Of a stretch of DNA of 64,000 nt, positions 7,649 to 16,054 are shown in pieces. The position numbers were made by a program, and so were the translations under genes. Under the pieces are notes generated by a model. It worked only from the letters and a program-made list of their open reading frames with translations. It had not been told where the DNA came from and ran no database searches. Source of the DNA: Acidobacteriota bacterium (GTDB lineage Bacteria > Acidobacteriota > Thermoanaerobaculia > Gp7-AA8); the NCBI GenBank assembly GCA_003223645.1, contig QHVT01000022.1, forward strand, positions 1 to 64,000, read 5' to 3'. Every line of letters begins with the position of its first letter. The stretch's first letter is position 1.

Positions 7649-7865
7649 CGAGCTCCTCGATACAGCGCGAGTAGCGACGACCGTGTCGCTTCTCCTTCTG
7701 AAGCAGCCGAAGTGCTTCGTCGTACGTGATGCCGCGCGACCACGCGAATGTTTCGATCACGGTGTTGCCGAGACTGAGCGCCAAGTCCAGCCGCTCATCG
7801 ACTGACATCTGCCGCACGCTCTCGTCCGTATCTTTCCTTAACTGCTCCGCGAGCTTCGAGCGCAT
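7623..7865 (-). CDS. Small antitoxin-like protein
   Basis: An 80-aa soluble helical protein: LAEQLRKDTDESVRQMSVDE, then RLDLALSLGN, then SRGITYDEALRLLQKEKRHG and RYSRCIEEL. I recall similar short proteins (conserved 'RxxALxLG ... EA...L...+..GR..S+C') encoded just before nucleotidyltransferase genes in several phyla, which supports a toxin-antitoxin-like role. Here the downstream partner looks degraded (7455-7648). The ATG at 7865 is 11 bp from the divergent start of the kinase gene. No DNA-binding motif is obvious, and the function is not established. Confidence 0.6.
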   Translation of the reverse strand: MRSKLAEQLRKDTDESVRQMSVDERLDLALSLGNTVIETFAWSRGITYDEALRLLQKEKRHGRRYSRCIEELDVEDKAVR

Positions 7866-7876
7866 CCCGTATCCTT

Positions 7877-10546
7877 ATGACCATCCTGGCACTCGCTCCC
7901 GGCCTCCGCCTCGGCCCCTACGAGATCGTCGCGCCGCTCGGTGCGGGCGGGATGGGAGAGGTGTATCGCGCGACGGACACGCGTCTCGATCGCTCGGTCG
8001 CGATCAAGGTTTTGCCGGCCGCGTTCTCGGCGAATGCGCAGTTGAAGATTCGCTTCGAGCGCGAGGCGAAGGCGATCTCGGGGCTGGCGCATCCGCACAT
8101 TTGCACGCTGTACGACATCGGCCATGAGAACGGGATGGACTATCTCGTGCTGGAGTTGCTGGAGGGCGAGAGTCTCGCCGATCGACTGTTGCGCGGACCG
8201 CTGCCGGTCGAGCAGACGCTGCGCTACGGCGCGCAGATCGCGGAGGCGCTCGACCGCGCGCATCGCAGCGGGATCGTGCATCGCGATCTGAAGCCGGGCA
8301 ATGTCATGATCACGAAGTCGGGCGCGAAGCTGCTCGACTTCGGACTCGCGCGTCCGCGCGTGCAGACGATCAGCGCGAGCGATGCGACGGCCGCGCTCGC
8401 GACGGAGCACAAGCCGCTGACCGAGGAAGGGACGATCGTCGGGACGTTCCAGTACATGTCGCCCGAGCAGATCGAAGGCCGTCCCGTCGACGCGCGCAGC
8501 GACATCTTCGCCCTCGGCGCGCTGCTGTACGAGATGTCGACGGGCCGCCGCGCGTTCGAAGGAAAGAGCAAGGCCAGTCTCATCGCGTCGATCCTCGACC
8601 GCGATCCGGAGCCGATCTCGAACCTGCAGCCGATGACGCCGCGCGCGTTCGAGCGGCTCGTGCAGATCTGCCTGCGCAAGGATCCCGACGAGCGCTGGCA
8701 GAGCGCGCACGACATCGCCGCGGAGATGCAGTGGATCGCGGAGAGCGGATCGAGCGCGGGACTCGCTCCTGCTGTCGCACAAAAGCGAAAGCGTCGCGAG
8801 CTGGCGTGGATCGTGGCCGCGGCCATCTTCGCGATCGCGACGATCGCGCTGGCGTTCACGCTGTTCACCCGCAAGCCGCAAGTGCCGCGTGAGATTCGCG
8901 CGCAGATCGCATCGCCGCCGCACACGACGCTCACGCTCTCGGAAGTGGCCAGCGGCGCGGTGACGATCTCGCCCGACGGTCACTGGGTCACGTTCGCAAC
9001 GATCGACGAGAAAGGCGCGTACCAGCTCTGGCTCCGCGCGACGGACTCGCTCGACGCGCAACCGCTGCCCGGGGGCGAGAACGCGTCCTATCCCTTCTGG
9101 TCTCCCGATAGCCGCTCGATCGCGTTCTTCGCGCAGGGGAAATTGAAACGCCTCGACATCAGGCCAGGCACGCTGACGTCGCTCGCGGACGTGACGGAAC
9201 CGCGCGGCGGCGCGTGGGGCCCCGACGGCACGATCCTCTTCGCGCCGTTCTGGCGCGCTCCGCTGATGCGCGTCTCCGCGAACGGCGGACAGGCGCAGCC
9301 CGCGACGACGCTCGACGCCTCGAAGTTCGAGACGACGCATCGCTTTCCCTGGTTTCTGCCGGACGGGGAGCACTTCCTCTATTTCGCCGGATCGCATCTG
9401 ACGGAGATCGACAGCGACTCGAACGCGATCTACATCGGATCGCTGAAAACGAAGGAGCGGAAGCGGCTGCTGCAAGCGCGCTCGAACGTGGTCTACACCG
9501 CCGGGCAACTGCTCTTCGTCCGCGACAACGTGCTCCTGGCGCAGCCGTTCGATGCCGGGAAACTGACATTGACGGGCGAGCCGCGCCGCATCGCCGAGGG
9601 AGTGTTCTATGAGCCGACGTACTACCGCGCGGCATTCTCCGCGGCGGATGACGGGACGCTGATCTACGCGCCGGGCTCGCGGTCGGCGCTGCGCCGCCTC
9701 ACCTTTCTCGACCGCGCCGGAAAGCAACTCGAGATTCCCGGCGATCCGGCGTACATCGCGTCCGTACGCTTCTCGGACGACGGCACGAAAGCGGCCCTCA
9801 CGATCGGCGATCTCGCGGACATCTGGGTGGCCGATCTCCAGCGCGGCGTGCGGCAGCGTCTGACGAGCTCGCCGATGAATGACTTCGAGCCCCTTTGGTC
9901 TCCGGACGGGCGCTGGATCGCGTACGCATCCGATCGCAACGTGCAGAACGACATGTTCATGCGCGCCGCGGACGGCAGCGGCGGCGACGTTCAGCTCACG
10001 AGCACATCCGAGAGGAACGAGGTCCCGACAGACTGGTCGCGCGACGGCCGTTTTCTGCTGTTCGATTCCGCGCCGTTGCGCATCGGCAGCGACATCTGGG
10101 TGATGCCGATGACCGGGAGTGACCGCAAGCCGCGCCCGCTCCTGAACACGAAGGCGGAAGAGTATGGCGGGACGTTTTCGCCGGACGGAAAATGGGTCAC
10201 CTACGTTTCCAACGAATCGGGACAGGACGAGCTCTATCTCATGCCGTTCGACGGATCGGGCGCAAAACAGCAGGTCTCGAGGTCGGGATGTGCGACTTCC
10301 GCCGGATGGCGAAAAGACGGACGCGAGCTGGCGTACGTCTCACGCGACGGAACGGTGACGACGGTAAAGCTGACGCCGGCGCCGAACGGGATGGAGATCG
10401 CGCCGGAAGAGCTGCTCTTCAAGTTCGATCGCGAACTGCCGATCGACGTCGCGCCGGACCTCTCCAGATTTCTCGTCGCGCGCACGGAGCCCGCACCGGT
10501 CGCGCCGCTCGCACTCGTCACCGGCTGGCAGGCGAAGCGGGAGTGA
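7877..10546 (+). CDS. Membrane Ser/Thr protein kinase with TolB/PD40 propeller
   Basis: An 889-aa PknB-type receptor kinase. The kinase domain spans residues ~14-280: glycine loop LGAGGMGEV, VAIKVL (Lys44), catalytic loop HRDLKPGN (Asp137), DFG at 154-156, and SPEQIEGRPVDARSD for the APE region and substrate loop. All key residues are present, so it should be active. A single TM helix (ELAWIVAAAIFAIATIALAF) separates it from an extracytoplasmic ~550-residue beta-propeller with repeated PD40/WD40-like blades (FWSPDSRSIAF, LWSPDGRWIAY, FSPDGKWVTY). This architecture is very common in Acidobacteriota. The propeller probably senses a periplasmic ligand and the kinase phosphorylates unknown cytosolic targets. 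It overlaps the convergent gene 10518-11024 by 29 bp. Confidence 0.95.
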   Translation: MTILALAPGLRLGPYEIVAPLGAGGMGEVYRATDTRLDRSVAIKVLPAAFSANAQLKIRFEREAKAISGLAHPHICTLYDIGHENGMDYLVLELLEGESLADRLLRGPLPVEQTLRYGAQIAEALDRAHRSGIVHRDLKPGNVMITKSGAKLLDFGLARPRVQTISASDATAALATEHKPLTEEGTIVGTFQYMSPEQIEGRPVDARSDIFALGALLYEMSTGRRAFEGKSKASLIASILDRDPEPISNLQPMTPRAFERLVQICLRKDPDERWQSAHDIAAEMQWIAESGSSAGLAPAVAQKRKRRELAWIVAAAIFAIATIALAFTLFTRKPQVPREIRAQIASPPHTTLTLSEVASGAVTISPDGHWVTFATIDEKGAYQLWLRATDSLDAQPLPGGENASYPFWSPDSRSIAFFAQGKLKRLDIRPGTLTSLADVTEPRGGAWGPDGTILFAPFWRAPLMRVSANGGQAQPATTLDASKFETTHRFPWFLPDGEHFLYFAGSHLTEIDSDSNAIYIGSLKTKERKRLLQARSNVVYTAGQLLFVRDNVLLAQPFDAGKLTLTGEPRRIAEGVFYEPTYYRAAFSAADDGTLIYAPGSRSALRRLTFLDRAGKQLEIPGDPAYIASVRFSDDGTKAALTIGDLADIWVADLQRGVRQRLTSSPMNDFEPLWSPDGRWIAYASDRNVQNDMFMRAADGSGGDVQLTSTSERNEVPTDWSRDGRFLLFDSAPLRIGSDIWVMPMTGSDRKPRPLLNTKAEEYGGTFSPDGKWVTYVSNESGQDELYLMPFDGSGAKQQVSRSGCATSAGWRKDGRELAYVSRDGTVTTVKLTPAPNGMEIAPEELLFKFDRELPIDVAPDLSRFLVARTEPAPVAPLALVTGWQAKRE

Positions 10547-11024
10547 TCGCCTTCGTTTTGCCGTCGACGCGCCATCGCCCGAGGCGCGTGTGGTCGCAGC
10601 TGTTGACGACATTCATCAGGTAGCCGCCGTCGCGATATCCGTCGTCGAGGATCGCGACGCATTCCGATCGGACGTTCGTGAAGTGTCGCCGCAACAGCAT
10701 CGTGGCCTCGGCCTCGCTGATCAGCGCGCCCTTCGCATGATGCGCGCCGCCGGGACGATCGTGCACGACGCGCACGGGTGCCGGCTCGACACGCGCCGGC
10801 TCTTTTTTCGAAATCGAAAACGGCAGCAGCTCCGGCCTCAGAAACAAAAATGAAAGCGCCGCGAGAATGACGACTACTACGAGCGTCGAGATCCAGAAGC
10901 GATACCTCGGCTTCCGCGGCTGCACGACTTCGCCGTTGACGTAGTCGCCGACAAACACATCGCACTGCGGACAATTCGCCGCGCCGGCCCGCAAGCGCGC
11001 GCCGCAGTTCTCGCACGAGCGCAT
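10518..11024 (-). CDS. Zinc-ribbon membrane protein
   Basis: A 168-aa protein with an N-terminal zinc ribbon (CENCGARLRAGAANCPQC, two CxxC knuckles), a polar linker and one TM helix (RFWISTLVVVVILAALSFLF). An extracytoplasmic domain of ~95 residues follows, with a Cys pair in CVAILDDGY and VNSCDH. The C-terminal part (VRSECVAILDDGYRDGG and CDHTRLGRWRVD) suggests a small disulfide-stabilised beta domain, but I do not recognise it. The ATG at 11024 starts directly at the zinc ribbon. The gene is divergent from the hydrolase at 11042 with only 17 bp between starts, and its 3' end overlaps the kinase gene. The function is unknown. Confidence 0.75.
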   Translation of the reverse strand: MRSCENCGARLRAGAANCPQCDVFVGDYVNGEVVQPRKPRYRFWISTLVVVVILAALSFLFLRPELLPFSISKKEPARVEPAPVRVVHDRPGGAHHAKGALISEAEATMLLRRHFTNVRSECVAILDDGYRDGGYLMNVVNSCDHTRLGRWRVDGKTKAITPASPASR

Positions 11025-11041
11025 TGGTTCACAATACACCG

Positions 11042-11707
11042 ATGCTGTTTCGCAAACGCGCAGTCGAGGTCGAAGGAACGCGCACGATCTATCGCGTGTA
11101 TGTGCCCGGCGTCGGGGCGGGCAAGATGCCCGCTCTCCTCTTTCTGCATGGACGCGGAGAGATGGGCGATGACGGACTCTCGCAGACGACGGTCGGCATC
11201 GGTCCGGCGATCGTGCGCGATCCCGATCGTTTCCCCGCGCTCGTCGTCTTTCCGCAGGCGTCCGATCCGAATTACGGCTGGCGCGGATTCAATCTCGCCG
11301 CGGCCGTCGCCGCGCTCGATGATGCGGAACAGCAATACGACGTCGATCGCGATCGCATCTACATCACCGGCCTGTCGATGGGCGGCTTCGGCACGTGGGC
11401 GATCGCTGCGCTGCATCCCGAACGCTTCGCGGCGATCGTTCCGATCTGCGGCGGCTTCGACGGCACCGCGACGAAGATGCGCATCAACGAAGGCGTCTCA
11501 CGCATCGCGTCGATTCCGCACTGGGTCTTTCATGGCGACGTCGACAACATCGTCACCGTCGAGCATTCGCGCCGCATGGTGAGCGCGCTGCGCGACGCCG
11601 GCGCGGACGTGCGCTACACCGAATATCACGGCGTTGCACACAACTCGTGGGACCGCGCCTACGCCGATCCCGATTTGTTGCCGTGGATGCTGGCGCAGCG
11701 GCGGTAA
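11042..11707 (+). CDS. Alpha/beta hydrolase (esterase/dienelactone-hydrolase-like)
   Basis: A 221-aa single-domain alpha/beta hydrolase. Visible motifs are the oxyanion strand PALLFLHGRGEMG, the nucleophile elbow GLSMGGFG (Ser), an acid in VFHGDVDNIV (Asp), and the catalytic His in GVAHNSWDRAY. The pattern fits the phospholipase/carboxylesterase and feruloyl-esterase-like PHB depolymerase group. There is no signal peptide, so it is probably cytoplasmic. The ATG at 11042 was chosen because an alternative at 11024 would overlap the divergent gene's start codon. It lies 11 bp before the M16 peptidase and may be co-transcribed with it. The substrate cannot be predicted. Confidence 0.88.
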   Translation: MLFRKRAVEVEGTRTIYRVYVPGVGAGKMPALLFLHGRGEMGDDGLSQTTVGIGPAIVRDPDRFPALVVFPQASDPNYGWRGFNLAAAVAALDDAEQQYDVDRDRIYITGLSMGGFGTWAIAALHPERFAAIVPICGGFDGTATKMRINEGVSRIASIPHWVFHGDVDNIVTVEHSRRMVSALRDAGADVRYTEYHGVAHNSWDRAYADPDLLPWMLAQRR

Positions 11708-11718
11708 CATCCCCGCTC

Positions 11719-14352
11719 ATGCGGACTCTCTTTGCTGCGCTCCTCCTCTTCGCGACTTCCGTTCACGCCGGCGACATCCCCGGCCTCACGTCGAAGAAAC
11801 TGAAGAACGGTCTCGAGGTGATCGTGATCGAGAATCACGCCGTGCCGATCGCGACGATCGAGATCGCCGTCAAGAGCGGCGGCTTTGTCGAGACGCCGGA
11901 GTACAGCGGGCTCTCGCATCTCTACGAGCACATGTTCTTCAAGGGCAACCGCGCGATTCCGAATCAGGAGGCGTATGTCAAACGCCTCCGCGAGCTCGGC
12001 GCGGCGTGGAACGGGACGACGCAGACGGAGCGCGTGGACTACTTCTTCACGCTGCCGTCGCAGAACCTGCGCGAGGGCTCGGTGTTCCTGCGCGACGCGC
12101 TCTTCTATCCGCTGTTCCAGCAAAAAGAACTGGAGCGCGAGCGCGTCGTCGTCCTCGGCGAGTTCGATCGCAACGAAGCGAATCCGCAATTCCATCTCTC
12201 GCGCACGATCGATCAGAAGCTCTGGTACCAATACTTCTCGCGCAAGAACGTGATCGGCGACCGCGAGGTGATCGTCACGACGCCGCGCGAGAAGATGCAG
12301 ACGCTCAAGGAGCGCTACTACGTCCCGAACAACTCCGCGCTCCTGTTCGCGGGCGACGTGAATCCGGACGAGGCCTACGCATTGGCGGACGAGTTGTTCA
12401 GCGAATGGAAGGCGACGGACGATCCGCACAAGCTCTATCCCGTTCCCGCGCATCCGCCGCTGAAGCAAAGCTCGACGATCGCGGTGATCCAGCCGGTCAA
12501 CACCGCGACGCTGAAGATCGCGTGGCAAGGACCGTCGATGCTCGAAGACACGCCGTCGACGTTCGCGGCCGACACGTTCTCGTTCATCCTCCAGCAGCCG
12601 AACTCGCGCTTCTCGCGCAACCTCGTCGACAGCGGCCTGTTCGACTTCATCAACGTCTTCTATTTCTCGCAGGTGCACACCGGCCCGATCAACGCGTTCG
12701 GGCAGACGTCGCCCGAGCGTCTCGACAAAGCACACGCCGCATTGCTGAACGAGATCAAGCACTTCACTGATCCCGATTACTTTACGGATGAAGAGCTGGC
12801 TTTCGCGAAGGACCAGCTGGAGTTCTCGGAGATTTACAACCGCGAGCGCACGAGCGACTTCGTGCACACGGTCTCGTTCTGGTGGTCGACCGGCGGACTC
12901 GATTACTACCGCAACTATCTCGACAATCTGCGCAAGGTCAGCCGCGCCGACATCCAGAACTACGTGCGCCGCTACATCGACGGCAAGCCGTCGGTAACGG
13001 GCGTGCTGGTGTCGGACGAGAACCGCGGCAAGATCGCGCTGCTGAAAAACGCGGAAGTCGTGCGGCCGGAGAAAGGCTCGTCGGCGACGGCGATGTCGAC
13101 GACGGCGAAAGCAGAGACGCCCACCGAGGAGTTCGACGTGGAGGGAGTGCACGTCATTTTGCGCAGGAATCCGTCGAGCGAGACGGTGAGCGCGAAGGCG
13201 TTCCTCAAAGGCGGGCTCGGATTCGGCGGACGCGATCGCGCCGGACTCGAGCTCCTGATGCTGCAGATCGCGGAGAAGCAGAGCAAAAACTATTCAAAAG
13301 AAAAAATGGCGCGCGAGCTCACGCGACTCGGCGCGCAGCTCGCCAGCAACGCGACGTTCGACTACTCGACGTTCACGCTCACGTCCTTGCAGCGCAACTT
13401 CGCGGACAGCATGCGCGTCTTCCTCGACGCGCTCGCGCATCCGCTCATCAACGACAGCGAGCTCGCGCTCGCGCGCGAGCGGCGCATCAACGCGATCAAA
13501 GGCGAGGAAGAAAATCCCGACGCGTACATCGAGCGCCTCTCCACCGAAACAATCTACGGCGATCACCCGAACGCCCTCAATCCCCTCGGCACGGAAGCAA
13601 TCGTGAAAGCCGCCACCGCGAAGCAGCTCGCGGACCTCCACGCATCGACGGTGAATCGCTCTCGACTGCTGCTCGTGGTCGTCGGAAACGTCACGCGCGA
13701 GCAGGTGGAGTCGCTGCTCAAGCCGGTCGTGAAGGACCTGCCCGCGGGCAGGTATCAAGCGGCCGGCATCGCGCCGATCCCGAACGCCGACCGCGCGGCG
13801 ACAAAGCTCGTCGCGCGCGACCTGCCGACCGTCTACGTGGAAGGCTACTTCCCCGCGCCGAACGTGAAGAGCGACGACTACGCGGCGATGCTCGTCGGCA
13901 TGAACATCCTCAGCGACCGCCTGTTCGAAGAAGTGCGCACGAAACGCAACTTGTCGTACGCCGCGTTCTCCCAACTCCGTCGCCGCGCCGCGAATGTCGC
14001 CGAGGTGTACGTCAGCACGCCCGATCCCAACGCGGCCGTGCAAGTGATTCGAGACGAAGTCGAGAAACTCCGCACGACGCCCGTTCCCGATTCGGAACTG
14101 AAGGATTACTTGCGGCAGATGAAAACCGGCATGCTGATGGACCTCCAATCCGCCAACGACATCGCCGGCACCTTAGGAGAGTGGGAAATCAACGCCGGCG
14201 ATTGGTCCGCCTTCGACGCCACGCTCCGCAAACTCGACGACGTCACGCCGGAGCAAGTGCGGCGCGCGATGGAAAAGTACGCCCACAACGTGGACTTTGC
14301 GCTGCTGGGGAAAGTCGAGGGTGTGAACGAGAAGTTGTTGACGTCGTTTTAA
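11719..14352 (+). CDS. M16 (insulinase-family) zinc peptidase, secreted
   Basis: An 877-aa M16 peptidase with both homologous halves in one chain. A signal peptide (MRTLFAALLLFATSVHA) begins at the ATG at 11719. The inverted zinc motif HxxEH appears as SHLYEHMFFKGN near residue 70, with the distal Glu expected in the following helix; the second, non-catalytic half begins around residue 475 (EEFDVEGVHVILRRNPS). Such enzymes degrade short peptides, typically in the periplasm. It follows the hydrolase gene by 11 bp in the same orientation. Two hairpin repeats directly follow the stop codon and may serve as the transcription terminator. Confidence 0.93.
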   Translation: MRTLFAALLLFATSVHAGDIPGLTSKKLKNGLEVIVIENHAVPIATIEIAVKSGGFVETPEYSGLSHLYEHMFFKGNRAIPNQEAYVKRLRELGAAWNGTTQTERVDYFFTLPSQNLREGSVFLRDALFYPLFQQKELERERVVVLGEFDRNEANPQFHLSRTIDQKLWYQYFSRKNVIGDREVIVTTPREKMQTLKERYYVPNNSALLFAGDVNPDEAYALADELFSEWKATDDPHKLYPVPAHPPLKQSSTIAVIQPVNTATLKIAWQGPSMLEDTPSTFAADTFSFILQQPNSRFSRNLVDSGLFDFINVFYFSQVHTGPINAFGQTSPERLDKAHAALLNEIKHFTDPDYFTDEELAFAKDQLEFSEIYNRERTSDFVHTVSFWWSTGGLDYYRNYLDNLRKVSRADIQNYVRRYIDGKPSVTGVLVSDENRGKIALLKNAEVVRPEKGSSATAMSTTAKAETPTEEFDVEGVHVILRRNPSSETVSAKAFLKGGLGFGGRDRAGLELLMLQIAEKQSKNYSKEKMARELTRLGAQLASNATFDYSTFTLTSLQRNFADSMRVFLDALAHPLINDSELALARERRINAIKGEEENPDAYIERLSTETIYGDHPNALNPLGTEAIVKAATAKQLADLHASTVNRSRLLLVVVGNVTREQVESLLKPVVKDLPAGRYQAAGIAPIPNADRAATKLVARDLPTVYVEGYFPAPNVKSDDYAAMLVGMNILSDRLFEEVRTKRNLSYAAFSQLRRRAANVAEVYVSTPDPNAAVQVIRDEVEKLRTTPVPDSELKDYLRQMKTGMLMDLQSANDIAGTLGEWEINAGDWSAFDATLRKLDDVTPEQVRRAMEKYAHNVDFALLGKVEGVNEKLLTSF

Positions 14353-14387
14353 TGTCCGGCGTCACCGCGCCGTAGTCACAAACAACG

Positions 14388-14480
14388 ACCTGTGGAGCGG
14401 CGCCCGCTTCGGGCGCCGGGCACTCGCGGCGCATGAACGACGAGCCCTCGGCGGCCGAGGGCGGCCGCCGCTCCACAGGT
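14388..14480. repeat. Palindromic repeat, family C copy 1
   Basis: A 93-bp inverted repeat with perfect 15-bp ends (ACCTGTGGAGCGGCG and its complement). Internal GGCGCCCG / CGGGCGCC and CGGCCG palindromes add further hairpins. A related copy lies at 23937-24013. It follows the M16 stop codon. Confidence 0.85.
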
Positions 14481-14577
14481 TCCCGTGCCCGTGCCGGGGG
14501 GCGGGGCGACATAGATCGCTTCGCTCGCCGCCCACCCCGGGCGCGGAAGCGGGCGCGGGCTCGGGCCCGGGCGCGGA
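14481..14577. repeat. Palindromic repeat, family A copy 1
   Basis: A GC-rich inverted repeat whose arms are built of CCCGTG/CCCGCG and GCGGAAGCGGGCGCGGG words, around a loop with GATCGCTTCGCTCGCC. Other copies are at 17812-17917, 26090-26191 and 50272-50381. It fills the whole spacer between C1 and the end of the next gene. Confidence 0.85.
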
Positions 14578-14578
14578 A

Positions 14579-16054
14579 TTAGCGCTTTTCCACCACGAAC
14601 AACTTTCCCGTCTTCGGAAACGCCTTCGGCTTTCCGCTGGCGGTGACGAAGGCGCCGAAGTCGAGGACGTAGATCTGGCCGTCGGGTCCGACCCGCACGT
14701 CGACAGGGCGCTCGAAGCCGTTGCGGAGGTCGAGCGTCGATGCGGGGAGCGCGTCGCCTGTATTTCGATTGCGTAAATACGGTGCGATCGCTCCGCTGGC
14801 GTCGACGCGCTCGACCTGGAAGCCGGCGTGGTCCGATTTGTTCGGGTCGGTCATCGGTTTGAAGTCGCCCATCTCCGCGAGGAGCAACGAGCCATCAGGC
14901 GCGAGGGTCATGCCGCTGATCGCGGCGTGCGGCTTCGTCAGCGCGACGACGAGCGATGCGTCGGGCGCCGCGAGATTGCTCGCGTTGAGATCGAGCACCG
15001 GCGGCTGCGGCATCGGCTTGAGCGCGGCGTTGTAGTCGGGCCATCCGTACCACGCGCCGTCGCGCACGCGCAGCACGCTGTCGGGATCGTCCTTGATCGG
15101 CCGCGTGCTGCGCATGTCGGCGCCCTGCATTCCGGTCACGAGATTGCCGTCGCGATCGAACGCCAGCGCGACCGGGTTGCGAAATCCCCACGCCACGAGC
15201 TCCGGCGTCGTGCTGCCCGCGCGCAGTTTGTAGATCGCGCTCGTACACATCGCACCCGCGTCGATCGTCGTCGCACCCGTGTGTTGAAACGGCTGATATG
15301 CGCCGATCGATCCGCCGTTGTTCGTCAGCGCGATGCGCTTGCACGGGATGTCGTGCGCATCCGGATGTTGCTTGAGCCACTTTTGATTGACAGGATCATC
15401 CGCGGAGACGACACCGGAATTCGTGGCGCTGCCGACGCCGAAGTACATCGTGCCGTCTTTGTCGAAGACGAGATGATTCACGTCGTGATCGCCCGTCACC
15501 GGCACGCCGCGCACCACCACCTCCACCACTCCCCCGCCCGGCCGCACGCGATCGACGTTGAACGTGCCGTCCTTCATCTCGTGCGAGAAGTAGAGCCAGC
15601 CGTCGTGAAAGGTGAGACCGATCGCGGTGTCGCCGTTCGGCGCATCCGCGCCGGTCAGCTGCACGCGATCGATGTGACCGTTCTTCGCGACGCGCACGAT
15701 CTTCGGTTTCAGCATCGGCACCGGCACGGTGTGCGACTCGAGGATGTAGAGCGTGCCGCCGTCGTCCCACGTGAACGCGCTCGGAAAATTGAGGCCGTTG
15801 ACGACGCGCACCGCGCGATAACCGTCCGGCACCTGGATGTCGTCGACAGCGACCCGTTTCGCGGAGTAGCGGCCGGCCTGATCGGCGGCCTGCCACGCGA
15901 TTTGTCCGAGATACGAGCACGCGTTGAGGAAGACGAGCGCACCCAATGTCATCCCGAGCGTAGCGAGGGACCTGGGCGGGCGGGGCGCCTTGCTCGTGCC
16001 AACCGCCCGCCCAGGTCCCTCGCTCTCGCTCGGGATGACATGCGTGTTGATCAT
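14579..16054 (-). CDS. PQQ-type sorbosone/glucose dehydrogenase-like lipoprotein
   Basis: A 491-aa secreted six-bladed propeller of the GSDH/sorbosone dehydrogenase family: VPDGYRAVRVVNGLNFPSA, FHDGWLYFSHE, GDHDVNHLVFDKDGTMYFGV, AWGFRNPVALAFDRDGNL and VRDGAWYGWPDY. Such proteins oxidise sugars or related alcohols, usually with PQQ. The start at 16054 is firm: it overlaps the TonB gene stop (ATGA) and follows AAGGGAAGGAG. Residues ~5-36 are encoded by palindromic repeat B1, which sits between MINTH and the hydrophobic core TLGALVFLN of a lipoprotein signal ending LNAC. The signal n-region has thus been extended by about 32 repeat-encoded residues. An alternative start at 15952 inside the repeat has no RBS. 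TonB coupling suggests the receptor imports the same substrate or its product. Confidence 0.88.
   Translation of the reverse strand: MINTHVIPSESEGPGRAVGTSKAPRPPRSLATLGMTLGALVFLNACSYLGQIAWQAADQAGRYSAKRVAVDDIQVPDGYRAVRVVNGLNFPSAFTWDDGGTLYILESHTVPVPMLKPKIVRVAKNGHIDRVQLTGADAPNGDTAIGLTFHDGWLYFSHEMKDGTFNVDRVRPGGGVVEVVVRGVPVTGDHDVNHLVFDKDGTMYFGVGSATNSGVVSADDPVNQKWLKQHPDAHDIPCKRIALTNNGGSIGAYQPFQHTGATTIDAGAMCTSAIYKLRAGSTTPELVAWGFRNPVALAFDRDGNLVTGMQGADMRSTRPIKDDPDSVLRVRDGAWYGWPDYNAALKPMPQPPVLDLNASNLAAPDASLVVALTKPHAAISGMTLAPDGSLLLAEMGDFKPMTDPNKSDHAGFQVERVDASGAIAPYLRNRNTGDALPASTLDLRNGFERPVDVRVGPDGQIYVLDFGAFVTASGKPKAFPKTGKLFVVEKR
15946..16041. repeat. Palindromic repeat, family B copy 1 (intragenic)
   Basis: A 96-bp inverted repeat with ends ATGTCATCCCGAGCG and CGCTCGGGATGACAT and long arms through GCGAGGGACCTGGGCGGGCGG. 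It lies inside the N-terminal coding region of the gene at 14579-16054 and keeps its frame. The same family forms the tandem array at 27489-27811. Confidence 0.9.

Noticed and set aside
7339-7674. 111-aa plus-strand ORF between the TIR and antitoxin-like genes
   Set aside because: Overlaps the nucleotidyltransferase remnant on the other strand and has low-complexity, repeat-derived sequence.
7838-9727. 629-aa minus-strand ORF opposite the kinase gene
   Set aside because: Very Arg-rich antisense shadow of the kinase frame; no domain recognised.
11659-13152. 497-aa minus-strand ORF opposite the M16 gene
   Set aside because: Antisense shadow caused by high GC; Arg/Val/Glu-rich without motifs.
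12882-14375. 497-aa plus-strand ORF in another frame of the M16 gene
   Set aside because: Arg-rich frame shadow of a well-supported peptidase.
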